Shown: positions 10,896 to 20,899 of the stretch, in pieces
Position numbering within the stretch: position 1 is the stretch's first letter
How the letters are laid out: every line of letters begins with the position of its first letter
Assembly: GCF_022682495.2 (NCBI RefSeq)
Contig: NC_071398.1
Coordinates: forward strand, 26,229,426 to 26,293,425
DNA: 64,000 bases
Origin: Desmodus rotundus
Lineage: Eukaryota; Chordata; Mammalia; Chiroptera; Phyllostomidae
Direction of reading: 5' to 3'
The notes under the pieces: model-generated
Seen by the model: only the letters and a program-made list of their open reading frames with translations
Told to the model about the DNA's origin: nothing
The model's database searches: none
Made by a program: the position numbers and the translations under genes

Positions 10896-11200
10896 TGAAA
10901 GGATAAAAATACATCTAAAAATAGGTGGTGGAGATCCAGTGGACATTTTGAAGAGGGAATAATATAATGGAAAATGATATCTCAGAAAAATTAATCTGGG
11001 GATGGTGTGGAAGATGGATTGGATTGGCAAAGACCCAAGGTGAGAAGTCCAGTTTGCAAATTAACAAGGGTCATGGGAAGTGTGGAAAGAAAAGGGCCAA
11101 TTTTAGAGGCTTGGCATTGAATGGAATGAAGGGGAAGAAAGAGAAAAATATCAGAAATGACCCCAAGATTTTAAGGCTGAGTGGTAGAAAATTAGAAATG
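10896..11200 (+). repeat. Possible L2 internal fragment
   Basis: 'ggaatgaaggggaagaaag ... tgaccccaagattttaaggctgagtgg' recalls the L2 segment 'gaggagtcaaggatgactcccaggtttctggc'. Divergence is high. Confidence 0.35.
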
Positions 11201-11204
11201 AGAC

Positions 11205-11385
11205 AACAAATATATATTGAACACCTCTGTGAGCCAGGTTTCTTTACATCTGCTCTCTAATTTAAACCTAACAACAATCTTATAAACTATTTTTAATAGT
11301 CCTGTTTTACAAGTGAGATAATGGAAGATCAGAGAAGTAAAACAACTTGTCCAAGATCACAGAAAAATCTGAGCTCAGATAATTG
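11205..11385 (-). repeat. MIR SINE, antisense
   Basis: 'atatattgaacacctctgtgagccagg', 'tctaatttaaacctaacaacaatc', 'cctgttttacaagtgagataatgg' and 'acttgtccaagatcacag' are the reverse MIR blocks. Confidence 0.75.
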
Positions 11386-11392
11386 TTAAGTG

Positions 11393-11466
11393 AACTGGAT
11401 GGATGGATGGATGGATAAGGGATGGTTGATGGATAGATGATGGATAGATGATGGATGGATGGATTG
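11393..11466 (+). repeat. (TGGA)n / (TAGATGA) microsatellite
   Basis: It has runs of GGAT units with interspersed TAGATGATGGA variants. It is interrupted, so probably only moderately variable. Confidence 0.95.
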
Positions 11467-11862
11467 GTAATCTCATAAGGGGGAAGAAGTGTAGACTGTT
11501 ATAATGTCAAAGTAGAAAAGAGAGAATTTAAAGAAGGAAGTTGCAGATACCTTGGAAGGCAGAGAAAGAAGAGATCTGGGGAAAGCACTAGATTCTGCAC
11601 GAAGGAGTGGTCGCTGGTACTTTCTGAGACGGCCATTCCGTTCAGGTAATGGGAAGTAGGCTTAAGCTGCTTGAGAGGCTGGGAGGCCAGGACATTGTGG
11701 GAATTTATGAAATGGCAGGTCAGACCATGTAGGAGATCAAAACAATCCATAAGTGTAAAAAATATATTTAATAATAGGAAGGAAAGGCAATATAAGAGAC
11801 CAAAAGGAAAGTGGGAAATGGGAAGGAGAAATGGAAAAAGAAAAACAAACAAACAAAAATTA
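11467..11862. other. Unassigned purine-rich stretch
   Basis: GA-rich DNA with no clear family. A 117-codon minus-strand frame here is leucine/phenylalanine-rich only because it reads the antisense of purine-rich DNA. Confidence 0.4.
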
Positions 11863-11864
11863 CT

Positions 11865-12080
11865 GGATAAGAACTAGCACACCAGACTACCTGGGCTTGA
11901 GTCTCAGCTCCACCACTCTGTGACCTTGAGCAATCCTATAACGCTCTTTGCCTCAGTCCCTTCATCTGTACAGTGGGGAGGGTAGTAATGGCCCCCATCT
12001 CAGGGGCTTCATAGAAGGATGGACTGAAGGTTGTAACATGCCTAACACAGTGCATGGCACACTGTAAATCCAAGTCAGGC
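11865..12080 (+). repeat. MIR SINE, sense
   Basis: 'ccagactacctgggcttgagtctcagctccaccactctgtgaccttgagcaa', 'ttgcctcagtcccttcatctgtacagtgggg' and 'cacagtgcatggcacactgtaa' follow MIR consensus from box B to the 3' end. It is one of the best MIR copies here. Confidence 0.85.
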
Positions 12081-12361
12081 AGGGATCCTGATGCCTTAAC
12101 TGTCACAATAAATGCCATTCCTAGTAAAGAGCCACAAGCTATAGATCAAGAAACTGAGACTCAATCACTTGGAGAATGTGCCCCAAGAAAGTACACCTGA
12201 AGTCCCACCACTGCACTGCTTGGGAGAGCAAGCAGGCAGCTCTTCCAGGTCAGTTCCCCCATTCTTCGGGAGAAAATAGATTTTGTGCAAGACACTGCTA
12301 GCTTTGTTAGTTGGAAACTGACCTTCTGTAATTTGCACTAAATGAGGCATAGTGGGTTGCA

Positions 12362-12402
12362 CTTTTTTTTTGTTGCTGTTGTTCTTTTTTTTTTTTTTTT
12401 TT
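12362..12402 (-). repeat. Poly(T) tract, (A)n on minus strand
   Basis: Two T runs flank TGTTGCTGTTGTTC. On the minus strand this is an A-rich tail like those of retroposed sequences, but the DNA to its right (12403-12530) matches no gene or SINE I know. Confidence 0.8.
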
Positions 12403-13070
12403 ACCAGAATTAATAAACAGAGGTTGGCCATTAAAGCAAAGTTAGAAGGAATTTTGGAGGCACCAGAGAGTGGCTAGAGGAGCAAAGTAATAAAGCACTT
12501 GAAGATTCCAAGGGGACAAATGAAGATCCATCAGACCCCAGCAAGCACCCTGAACTCAACGGCCTTTCTCTATTCCAGAAAGTTTTACGCTGCTATAATT
12601 GATGCTTGGAGAAGTCTGCACACTGCAGACTCAGCATGAGGGATCCTAAAAGCCTTATTAACCCAGCCACTTAGCCTTTCTGAGCACAACCCCTACCCTG
12701 GCTATTTTGACTAAGGATGCACCGAGCCCCAAAATGTTCCCCTGTCAGGATGAAGAGGTTCAATTTAAGGCCTTTCTCCAATGGGCTCTCCTCCCAAATC
12801 CCCTTGCCTATCTAGCTCTGGCTGCTGGCAGACTTCATTGGAGCTCAGCCTGCTCTCTCCTCACTCCTTCCCTTTGGGATCATGTTACCTGCCAAGGAAG
12901 TTTCCTCTCCTAGACAGAGCCCCCAGAAAAATTGCATGTCTGGGATCGATTTTGCATACTATAAAAATCAGCCTGCACACCAGGCAGTTGAGGCACCTCG
13001 TCTACTAGAGAACTAGTATAGGCTGGTTGGAGGCCCATTGGGTCAGGACAGCAAGAGTTTAAGTCAGAAA
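12403..13070. other. Unassigned non-coding stretch
   Basis: No exon or repeat recognised. The two overlapping plus-strand frames at 12707-13008 have no domain features. Confidence 0.4.
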
Positions 13071-13072
13071 GT

Positions 13073-13117
13073 TAAAAAAATACAAATAAATAAATAAATA
13101 AATAAACAAATAAATAC
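13073..13117 (+). repeat. (TAAA)n microsatellite
   Basis: AAATAAATAAAT repeats with one CAAA variant. Confidence 0.95.
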
Positions 13118-13428
13118 CAGATAAATTGAGGGGTGTGCTTTGCCAGGCTAGAACGGGCTTTCTCTTTCGGTGTTAGCAATCCTTATCTGGCACAGCTGGA
13201 TATAGCCATGGTTTTTGGTCCAGTGACCAAAAAACTTGGGGAGAGGGGAGTTTCCCCACTAGAAACATTTTCCTGCTGGCAGGAGGGGCCCTGGGGAGAC
13301 AGTGTCAGCTTGACATAGTCTCTCCAAGGATAGAACTTTAATATGCTTTGGTGATAAGACTTAAGAACAACCATTGTCATTTGTGTTCTAATACTAATTC
13401 TTTAATTAAATAATTGAGTTTAAAACAA
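13118..13428. other. Unassigned non-coding stretch
   Basis: Nothing recognised. Confidence 0.4.
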
Positions 13429-13429
13429 C

Positions 13430-13560
13430 TAAAATTTTGGGAGTACCATGTGTCAGGCATTTAGCTAAGTACTTACATACACAGTATCTAATTCAAAACA
13501 TCAAATGTTGGAGCTACTACAACTCACTTCATTTTATAGCTGAGGAGTTCGCAGTTTGTG
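13430..13560 (-). repeat. MIR fragment, antisense
   Basis: 'gagtaccatgtgtcaggcatttagctaagtacttacatac' then 'cacttcattttatagctgagg' is the reverse MIR 3' half. Confidence 0.6.
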
Positions 13561-13564
13561 AGGC

Positions 13565-13715
13565 ATGCTCACATACGGCATCTCCCTCGATTTTCACTCA
13601 ACCCCAGGAGGCTACAGATACCATTTTTCAGTTAAAGAAACAGCCTCGGGTACTTTGTCTTCTTTGGGAAATAATTGGCAGAACCAGGATTTAAATCTGG
13701 GTCTCCTGACTCTAT
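13565..13715 (-). repeat. Second MIR/MIR3-like fragment, antisense
   Basis: 'accatttttcagttaaagaaac', 'ggcagaaccaggatttaaatctgggtctcctgactct' is a second reverse MIR core and 5' half directly after the first. Two MIRs in tandem are more likely than one, because the core region appears twice. Confidence 0.55.
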
Positions 13716-13829
13716 ATTGTTATGATTTTATTGGGAGAGAAGAGGTGGTGTGTATTCATTAAATTCCTCTGTAAGGCAGGCCTGGAGAAAAGAGTGTGTA
13801 TGGTCTCAATTCCCAATCAGGAGGGTGTT

Positions 13830-13935
13830 GCTTTCCCACTTTACAGATGAGGGGACTGAGGCTCAGAGAGGGAAAGCCATTGGAACAAAGCCCCACAGGT
13901 AGAGGGTAGAGCTGGGGCTTATAGCCTCCCATTGT
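13830..13935 (-). repeat. MIR core, antisense
   Basis: 'cccactttacagatgaggggactgaggctcagagaggg' with 'ggtagagctggggctt' is a well-kept MIR core in reverse. Confidence 0.75.
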
Positions 13936-13939
13936 ATCC

Positions 13940-14628
13940 TGTAGATTTTCTCTGCTACTAGTACCTCCTGTTTCAATAGGAGAAACACCATCATGTGATT
14001 TTCCAGCAGGGACAATGAGAGGGTGATTCTGGTCTTGGACATTAGGAATTAGGATGGGCAATTGACACTGACAATTAAACAGGCTGCTAGAAATGTGATT
14101 CTGGCCTGGAGGGAAGATCAGACATGATCAAGAATTTAGGAAGGACCAGCTCCATCCAATCAGAAGAAATTTGGGGCCTTTCGTTTTCCTTGAAGGCTAC
14201 AAGCCCCAATTTGAAAGTAACAACTTGCTGGACCAACTTGCTGTTGCTGCCTTCCCCTCCCAGTCACAGTCATCAAAGCAAAGGTCTCCGAACATGCTAA
14301 TGCCACAGCACGTTTCCAAGGAGACCACTGTCCCAAGCAAAGCTCAAGTTCTGGGAAGAAGGAATCAAATTGTAAAGTTGAATCTCCATTTCCCTGGAGT
14401 CTTGTGATTTGGAAAAAGTATCATTGGTTTGTCATTCTGGGCTGTCACCAGTGACACATCGGGCCCTGAAAGGTTACAGGAGAATAATAGGCTTCCTGGC
14501 AGTTTCCAGCAGGTTCTATTTCTCACCTGGGCCAGGACTGTGCCTGTGTTTTTTCTTCCTGACAAGATGAGAAGAGCTTGGTTAAATAAGGAGCAGCTGC
14601 TCTTTATACATCTGCTTTCCTGATTGAT
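13940..14628. other. Unassigned non-coding stretch
   Basis: Repeat-free to my reading and no exon is seen. Confidence 0.4.
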
Positions 14629-14629
14629 G

Positions 14630-14990
14630 GCATCAGAAAGCCATTCGTCTGATTTGAAAATAGACAGGTGTTTGCCGTCACTACACTGTGGGCTTTTGAA
14701 GTTTACTCTGTGATGTGATTACAGCACATACTTAGCTTATGCTCCAGGGGGTAAAATTGACCTTTGATCCTACTCCTCATCTAAAAATCACACATCTTGG
14801 AAAATGAACCAACCTAGGAAGATGCTGGAAGCTGCTTTTGCTGCTGATGTCGGTTTCAAACCAATTTAACTGGACTGATTTACCTACAGTTCTGTTTTTC
14901 TGATTCAAACCGATGACCTTTAAAGTTCTTTTTTTTCCCTCTGAAAATCTCTAGAGGACATCTGTTTTTTTTATAATTCCAATGGGAACC
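14630..14990. promoter_or_regulatory. Repeat-free block, candidate conserved element
   Basis: The block is AT-rich, unique-looking and free of repeats. Two related words, TTTCAAACCAAT and ATTCAAACCGAT, lie about 45 bases apart near 14854 and 14902. This is only a candidate; no conservation could be tested. Confidence 0.25.
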
Positions 14991-15084
14991 CCAGAATCAT
15001 GCCATGCTATAGGTTCCAAAAGAGGAAAGTACATTTAAGAAAGAGCCAATCATAAGAAATTCAAACTGAGAGTGCATGTTGTTT

Positions 15085-15250
15085 ACCCTTCTCATTCATT
15101 CATTCAATTGCTCATTTATTCAGCATTCACAGAGTCTTCTCTATGTGTCAGTTCCGTGATGGGAGCTAGTGATAAGGAGGTGACCAAATTTTTCTCCAGG
15201 ATCTTATAATTCAGAAGGCTACACAGACAAGACAGCCAACGCTGTCAAGA
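15085..15250 (+). repeat. L2 LINE fragment
   Basis: CATTCATTCATTCAATTGCTCATTTATTCAGC, 'ctatgtgtcagttccgtgatgggagct' and 'ccaggatcttataattcagaagg' follow the L2 3' order. Confidence 0.7.
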
Positions 15251-15479
15251 TGGGATGAACAGGCCTGGGTGTACAGCCCCTTAGGAAGTGTTCAGTTTGG
15301 CTTTGATAGGTACCCTCAGGCAGTTTTCCAAAGGGGCTGCAAAGAAGGCAGGGTGGGGGCTTCTGAGAACTTGGTAGTGCTTTATTTATTGACTGGAGTG
15401 CTGTTTACATGGTACCTTGTGCAAAAGACTGAGCTGTATACTGAGGCATTTGCACACTGTCTATAGTGACTAGTATAAT
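15251..15479. other. Unassigned non-coding stretch
   Basis: Nothing recognised. Confidence 0.4.
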
Positions 15480-16015
15480 TTCAGTGAAAAATAAAGAAAT
15501 AAGGGGTAGCAGCTTCAGGATCTTTGGGAGCACAGAGGAGAGACTGGCCCTGCTTGGAGGAGGACAGCAGAGAGAAAAAGATTGAGGAAGGCTTTCTGGG
15601 AGCAATGTTTCAACTGGGCCCTGAAGGATCAATAGAAAATTAGGCAGATGGAAAATGTGATGAGACGGGCTTGCACAAAGCCCTCAGTAGGAAGGACGCC
15701 ATAGAGTAGAGGGAGCCGGCAGTTGGTGCTTGGGAGGTCTGTGAGTTGCTGATGTGGGCTGAAGCCCAGGGTGTGGGGCTGTGGGGGCAGAAGGGGGCTG
15801 AAGGGAAGGGGGCTGGACTGTTTTCCAGACAGGACGTCCTAAAGGCAGTTGGAACCATGAGAGATTTTTTAAGCGGCGGTGACAACGTAAAGCCTGGCTC
15901 TTCCAACAATCAGCATGCCCGCATGGCCATGCAAGATGAGAGACATTTAGGCATCTTTGCAACAGTCCCAGAGAGGAAGGCACCCCATTGAGGGTACTGA
16001 GGGAGAAGAGGAGAC
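15480..16015 (+). repeat. L2 LINE internal-3' fragment
   Basis: 'gaaggctttctgggagcaatgtttcaactgggccctgaaggat', 'ttaggcagatggaaa' and 'gttggaaccatgagag' match the L2 block 'cttcctggaggaggtgacatttgagctgagacctgaaggatgag' and what follows. The frames called here on both strands are antisense or out-of-frame products of this old LINE. Confidence 0.65.
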
Positions 16016-16204
16016 AGATCAGGGATCAGGAGATAGCATGCAATCAGTCAGACTTCCTAATAAACTGCAAGGTGAGGGGTGGGGAAAGAGATGCAGGAAA
16101 ATCAGGTCTTTCTTCCAGACCAGCCTCTAGTGAGAATCACTTTGATGGAAACACTCAGGCCTAAGAGCTGATTTCCATTATTACATAAATTCATGAAGAT
16201 TCTC

Positions 16205-16340
16205 ATTAGTCATTCCAGAAACATCTATTTCATGTCTATGATGTGCCAGGCGGTGCTGAGGTTCTGAGGGTATCCAGATGGAAGGGACTTACTCTTACCT
16301 CAAGGAGCCATCTGTAGTGTAGGGAGATAGAGGTCTGATT
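16205..16340 (+). repeat. L2 LINE fragment
   Basis: 'catgtctatgatgtgccaggcggtgctgaggttctgagggtatccag' and 'tacctcaaggagccatctgtagtgtagggag' are L2 3' motifs. Confidence 0.7.
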
Positions 16341-16834
16341 CTCTCTGCCTTAAAGCTCAGATAGTGTGTTTGAGTTTATGCGGTGGTGTCAGTTTCTTAT
16401 TTGATTCAAGGTCAGTTCCCCAGCCCTTGCAGTGACAGTGATACGGCAATCCCCAAATCCCTTGCAGAAAGGATCTTTCTTTCCCCTTGAGTAGTTTTGA
16501 GCCAAGCATATAACATTGCATGAATGTTTGAAAACTTCTCCTGCTTCTCAGAATGCAATTCTGACAGTGCTGAAGGCTGCCAATTAAATGAAGATTTAGA
16601 TAAAGGCTGTGTGGGAGAGAGAACGCAATATTCTTAAACCTAATAATGGTTTTCTTCTGTCTTTTTGAAACTCTCGAATAATCCTGATTGACTAGCTCTC
16701 TGCTTTGGGCATTCCCATTTACTGGACAATTTAATAACATTTAAAATGTTTGACAACCTTTATTTGGGAGCAGACATCCTAGAGGAGTTGGTAAGTATGC
16801 GAATGCTGTACAATTAAAAAGAGGAACCAGGATT
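16341..16834. other. Unassigned non-coding stretch
   Basis: A 127-codon minus-strand frame (16357-16740) has no domain and no codon-use support, so it is most likely chance. Confidence 0.4.
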
Positions 16835-16835
16835 T

Positions 16836-16938
16836 AATATATATGTGTGTGTATATATATATACATACATATACACATATATATGTACATATACATATGT
16901 ACATATGTACATATGTACATATATATGTATACATATAC

Positions 16939-16978
<40 letters not shown>
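16836..16978 (+). repeat. (TA)n / (ACATATGT)n microsatellite
   Basis: About 140 bases of alternating pyrimidine-purine DNA: TATATG, CATATA, three GTACATAT units from 16899, then a TA run to 16978. GTACATATGTAC is self-complementary, so hairpins or cruciforms are possible. It produces the Tyr/Ile/His-rich frames called here. Confidence 0.95.
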
Positions 16979-17084
16979 TCTACATTAAGAACAAGTCTCC
17001 CTCATGCTGTACAGCAGGGAGCACATGCGGGTGGTGTGAGAACAGGCTCTCAGATTATATTAAATATGGGAAACATGTAATGAC

Positions 17085-17220
17085 TGCCATGTGCCTTGCC
17101 TCAAACTCAGTGTTTTTATTCTATCACCTCATTTACTCCTCCCAACAGCATTGAGGTGGATGCTGTGACTATAGCTGTTATGTAGGTGAAGTAGCCAAGG
17201 CCCACAGCTATGCTGCTAAT
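17085..17220 (-). repeat. MIR SINE, antisense
   Basis: 'tgactgccatgtgccttgcctcaaactcagtg', 'cacctcatttactcctcccaacagc' and 'gtagccaaggcccacagct' are reverse MIR blocks. Confidence 0.6.
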
Positions 17221-17344
17221 TAGCTGTGAGCTGGTGATTCTCCATTTTGTGCTCTGGATGGACTTCAGGAATTGGAGAGGGTGTTCAGAAAGAAATCCAT
17301 GACAATTTCCTCCTTACCAGGGGATTCATCTGGGAACTCATCTG

Positions 17345-17875
17345 CTCATTCATTCATTCATTCATTCAGCATATTTATTGAGTGCCCACTTTGTGCCAGG
17401 TATGTTTCAAGAAAATAACAATAGACAACGAAGTCCTTGCCTTCACAGAGCTTTTGTGTTAGTGAAAGAAGCAAACAGTAAACAAAGTTCATTACTCATA
17501 TGTGCCGCACCAAAACCAAGGCATCATGAAGGATAAAGTGTGATAAGGATACTGTTTTCCATAGGGGTGAAAAATTGTGTGTGGGGTACCCCAGGAGAGG
17601 GGGCATTTCAACTGAGACCTGCCTGAAGTGGAGGAGACTGAGAGGTGGGTCTGTGGGGGAGAGAATATGACAGGCAGAGTGGAGAACAAGTGTGAACTCC
17701 CGGAAGCAGGAACATGCCTGCTGTGTTCCTGAAATAGTGAGGCAACTACAGTGGCTGGTCCAAGAGTAGGAGATGAGATAAAGTGTCAGATTAGGCCACC
17801 AAGAGGGTTTGGAAGTTATTCTGAGAGTGGTGAGAAACCATTGGTGGGAGGAGGGCAAAGCGTGACATCATCTGT
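17345..17875 (+). repeat. L2 LINE 3' fragment, long
   Basis: CATTCATTCATTCATTCAGCATATTTATTGAG, 'ccactttgtgccagg', 'ccttcacagagcttttgtgttagtg', 'catttcaactgagacctgcctgaagtgg' and 'gtggtgagaaaccattggtggg' run in L2 order over about 530 bases, one of the longest L2 pieces here. The 120-codon minus-strand frame inside it is a by-product. Confidence 0.8.
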
Positions 17876-17944
17876 TGCTATGTACTATAGAGGAAGCCTG
17901 AGCAGTTAAGAAATCTGCAGAAGCTTACCTCCTCCACAGTCTGT

Positions 17945-18080
17945 CTTCTTATTTACACACATTAACTTTACATATGTTAACCCATTCAGTCCTCACAACA
18001 ACCAATGAAATAGGCATTGCAATCATTATTTCTTATTTTAACAGGTGGGAAACTGAGAGTCAGTGGGCAAACTGGGAGTG
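17945..18080 (-). repeat. MIR SINE, antisense
   Basis: 'tatgttaacccattcagtcctcacaacaacc', 'tttaacaggtgggaaactgag' are reverse MIR blocks. Confidence 0.7.
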
Positions 18081-18274
18081 GAAAAGATCTTGGACCTAGT
18101 CTGACAAAGCAGGGGGTATGAGGGTGGGGAGAGGGATTCCAAGCAGAGAAATCAGTGGTTCAAAGACATAGATAGGGTGGAAAGAGAATGTCAGCCTGTT
18201 CACCATGGCTGGAGAGAGAGGCAGGGGTGCATCCTGTTGCATTTGAATGGTGTTCCTGCACATCCGTGGTGTGA

Positions 18275-18302
18275 GCATGTGTGTGTCTGTGTGTGTGTGT
18301 GA
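18275..18302 (+). repeat. Short (TG)n tract
   Basis: TGTGTGTCTGTGTGTGTGTGTG with one interruption. Confidence 0.9.
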
Positions 18303-18765
18303 ATGAGGTGATGAGATAGGAGTCTGGGGAGGGAGACAAGTTTGCACCTGGTTGCATTTACTTTTTCAATAGTTAGATAAACTTTATGTTTAAGAGCAGT
18401 ATTAGGTTCAAGAAAAACTGAGTTGAAGGGTCAGAGATTTTGGGTATACTCCTTGTCCCCACATTAGCACAGCTTCTCCCACTGTCAAAATCCGGCACCA
18501 TAGTGCTACATTTGTTACAATTGATAAACATACATTGACACATTATGATCACTCAAAGTCCATCATTTACCTTAGACTTCATTCTTGGTATTTTACATCC
18601 TGTGGGTTTTACAATGTATGACAGGGATCCACCATCACAGTATCATACAGAGCGTTTCCCTACCCTAAAAATCCTCTGTGCTCTGCCTTTCCATCACTCC
18701 CTCCTCCCTAACGCCTGGCAACTGCTGATCCTTTTTGCCTTTTCTAGAATGTCATATAATTGGAA

Positions 18766-18996
18766 TTACAGCTTTTCAGAATTGCTTCTTTTACTTAGTA
18801 ATATGCACTTATGTTTTTTTCCTGTCTTTTCATGGCTTAATAGCTCATTTGTTTTTATTGCTGAATAGTATTCTATTGTCTGGATGTACCACAGTTTTTT
18901 ATCCATTTGCCTGCCAAAGGTGATACTTTCTTTTAAGTTTTGACAATTATGACACTTGTGTACGGGTTTTGCATGGATGTGCAATTGCTGGATCAA
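18766..18996 (-). pseudogene. L1 ORF2 C-terminal fragment, broken
   Basis: A 76-codon open piece in the antisense L1 contains LWYIQTIEYYSAIKTNE, matching the conserved L1 ORF2p C-terminal YTMEYYSAIKNE block. ORF2 encodes the endonuclease-reverse transcriptase of LINE-1; only this tail survives in frame here. Confidence 0.8.
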
Positions 18997-19511
18997 GTAG
19001 TTTATTTATTTGTGTAAGAAACTGCCAAAGTCTAACAGAGCAGTTGTACTATGTTTATCGCCATCAGCAATGAGTGAGAGTTCCTATATCCTCATCAGCA
19101 TTCAATGTTAGTGTTTTGGACGTTGGCCATTCTAATAGGTGTGTAGTGATATGTGACTATTGTTTTAATTTGCATTTTCCTAATGACATGTAATGTTAAG
19201 CATCTTTTTATATGCGTATTTGCCATCTTATTTCTTTGGTGAAGTGTCTGTTAGTGTCTTTGACCCATTTTTGTTGAGTTTTTCAAAGTTCTTTGTATAT
19301 TTTGGGTAACAGTCCTTTATCAGATATGTATTGCAAATACTTTCTCCCAGTCTATGGATTTTTTTTTCGTATTCTCTTGGCAGTGTTTTTTAGAGCAGAA
19401 GTTTTTAATTCTGGCTTATTAGTTCTTTTGTTCTTGGATAGTGTCTTTGGTGTTGCTTAAAAAGTCATTGCTATACCCAAGGCCATCTAGGTTTTTCTAC
19501 TATGTTGTCTT

Positions 19512-19709
19512 CTAGAGTTTTATGGTCTTGTATTTTATATCTAGGTGTCTGGCCCATTTTGAAGTAACTTTGGTGAAGAATGCAGGGTCTGTGGGGTTTT
19601 TTTGTTTTGTTTTGTTTGCATGCAGATATTTATCCAGCTGTTCCAGCTTGATAGTTTTTGTTGAAAGCACTATCTTTGCTTCACTGAATTGTTGTTGTTC
19701 TTTTGTCAA
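19512..19709 (-). pseudogene. L1 ORF2 thumb/C-side fragment, broken
   Basis: FFTKVTSKWARHLDIKYKTI corresponds to the L1 ORF2p region downstream of the reverse transcriptase (family motif YTKINSKWIKDLNVRPKTIK). It is bounded by stops. Confidence 0.75.
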
Positions 19710-19916
19710 AGATCAGTTGACTATACTTACATAACTCTATTCTCTTCCAGTAATGTTTTGTCTATTCTTTCACTGATACCATACTGTGTTGATTACTGTA
19801 CTTTTATAGTAAGTCGTAAAGTTGAGTTGTATCAGTTCTCTGACTTTGTTCTTCTTCAGGGTTGTGTTGGCTATTCTTCCTTCCCAATTACTGTACCTTT
19901 TGTTTCTTCTCTTGCG

Positions 19917-20159
19917 TTAGATAGGACTTCCAGTACAGTGTTGAAAAAAAAAAGGTGACACGGGACCTTTTTGCATTGTCAGTGATCTTAGCAGAAAAGT
20001 TTTGAGTTTTATACTATTAAATATGATGTTACCTACATGGTTTTTGTAGATATTCTTTATCAAGTCAAGTTCCCCTTTATTCCTAGTTTGTCGAGTTTTT
20101 ATTGTAAACATGTGTTGGATTTTGCCAAGTGCCTTTTTTGCATCTATTGATGTAATCAT
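19917..20159 (-). pseudogene. L1 ORF2 reverse-transcriptase fragment, broken
   Basis: SIDAKKALGKIQH matches the conserved SIDAEKAFDKIQ motif that begins the L1 RT palm region (first catalytic Asp in IDA). GPVSPFFFQHCTGSPI follows as a decayed QGCPLSPLLFNIVLEVLA. The catalytic YADD region is not present in this copy because of the deletion near 19876. Confidence 0.82.
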
Positions 20160-20212
20160 GTGATTTTTATTCTTTAGCTTGTTTATGTGATGGATTATAT
20201 TAATTGATTTTT

Positions 20213-20466
20213 TAAAAGGTTTATTCTGGTTTCTTTTTTATTTTTTTAATCCTCACTTGAGGATATGTTCATTGATTTTAAAGAGAAATGGGGAGAGAGA
20301 GAGAGAGAGAGAGATGTGAGAAAGGAGCATTGATTGGTTGCCTCCCATATACACTCAGAGCAGGGATTGAACCCACAACCTAGACTTGTGGCCCAACCGG
20401 GGATCAAACCCACAACATTTTGGTGCATGGGGCAGTGCTCCAACCTACTGAGCCACTGGCCAGAGC
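20213..20466 (-). mobile_element. Ves-type bat SINE, nested in L1
   Basis: The plus strand shows, left to right, a T-rich tail, 'aatcctcacttgaggatatgttcattgatttt', a (GA)n run, 'gcattgattggttgcctccc', 'gggattgaacccacaacct', 'ggggatcaaacccacaac' and 'caacctactgagccactggccagagc'. This is the complement of the tRNA-derived Ves SINE, with the tRNA-like head and box B region (GGTTTGATCC-like) at right. ATTAATTGATTTTT (20199-20212) and ATTAATTTATTTTT (20469-20482) form a 13/14 target duplication within the L1. Confidence 0.92.
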
Positions 20467-20577
20467 ACATTAATTTATTTTTGGACATTAAACCAGCCTT
20501 GGATACCTAAAATAAATTCCATTCCAGTTGCATTTAATACACTTACCTCTTTCTATATCTGTCTCGAGAGAGAGTAT

Positions 20578-20770
20578 AGCTCAGTAGCAAATAATGGAGT
20601 CAGGCTGCTCGAGTTTAAATTACATTTCTATTTCTTACTAGGTGTGTGAACTCAGGCAATTTAACCTCTCTGTGCCTTAATTTTCATATCTGTTAAATAA
20701 TATAAAACAGTACTCATCCAAAAGCATGTTTTCGAAGATCAGAGTATACCTACAGAGCACGTGACTCCAC
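20578..20770 (+). repeat. MIR SINE, sense
   Basis: 'gagtatagctcagtagcaaataatggagtcaggctgctcgagtttaaat', 'ctaggtgtgtgaactcaggcaatttaacctctctgtgcctt' and 'ttttcatatctgttaaataatat' follow MIR from the 5' end. 'cagtgcctggtacagaatagatgctcaac' at 20862-20890 could be its displaced 3' end. Confidence 0.8.
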
Positions 20771-20899
20771 CCTGCACCTGATGGATGTCACGACGTTTTG
20801 CCATAATTATCTCTCAACATCTGAACATCTGCTCAGTGTGTTTTCTCTCTGTTTGGATTACCAGTGCCTGGTACAGAATAGATGCTCAACATGGGAAAG

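Larger units (their letters stand above)
18362..20540 (-). mobile_element. L1MA/MB-like LINE, antisense, truncated
   Basis: The plus strand reads the complement of an L1 3' UTR and ORF2 end: 'caccatagtgctacatttgttacaa', 'gtattctattgtctggatgtaccacag', 'acgttggccattctaataggtgtg', 'ctttatcagatatgtattgcaaatactttctcccagtc', 'ccaaggccatctaggtttt' and 'tgtgttggattttgcc'. The 3' end is at about 18362 and it runs to about 20540 in ORF2. About 0.4 kb of the family sequence is missing near 19876, and a Ves SINE interrupts it at 20213-20466. It is dead, with stops and indels throughout. Confidence 0.88.

Noticed and set aside
11393..11466. CRISPR-like or satellite array
   Set aside because: Short GGAT microsatellite; no spacers, and the genome is a mammal's.
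12362..12480. Possible processed pseudogene on minus strand with (A)n tail
   Set aside because: Sequence upstream of the tail matches no gene I can recognise, lacks AATAAA at the right distance and shows no clear target duplication.
16843..17154. Tyr/Ile/His-rich frames on plus strand
   Set aside because: Translation of the TA/ACATATGT microsatellite, no gene.
18362..20540. Intact, mobile L1
   Set aside because: Lacks ORF1 and the 5' half of ORF2, has an internal deletion, a nested SINE and many stops.
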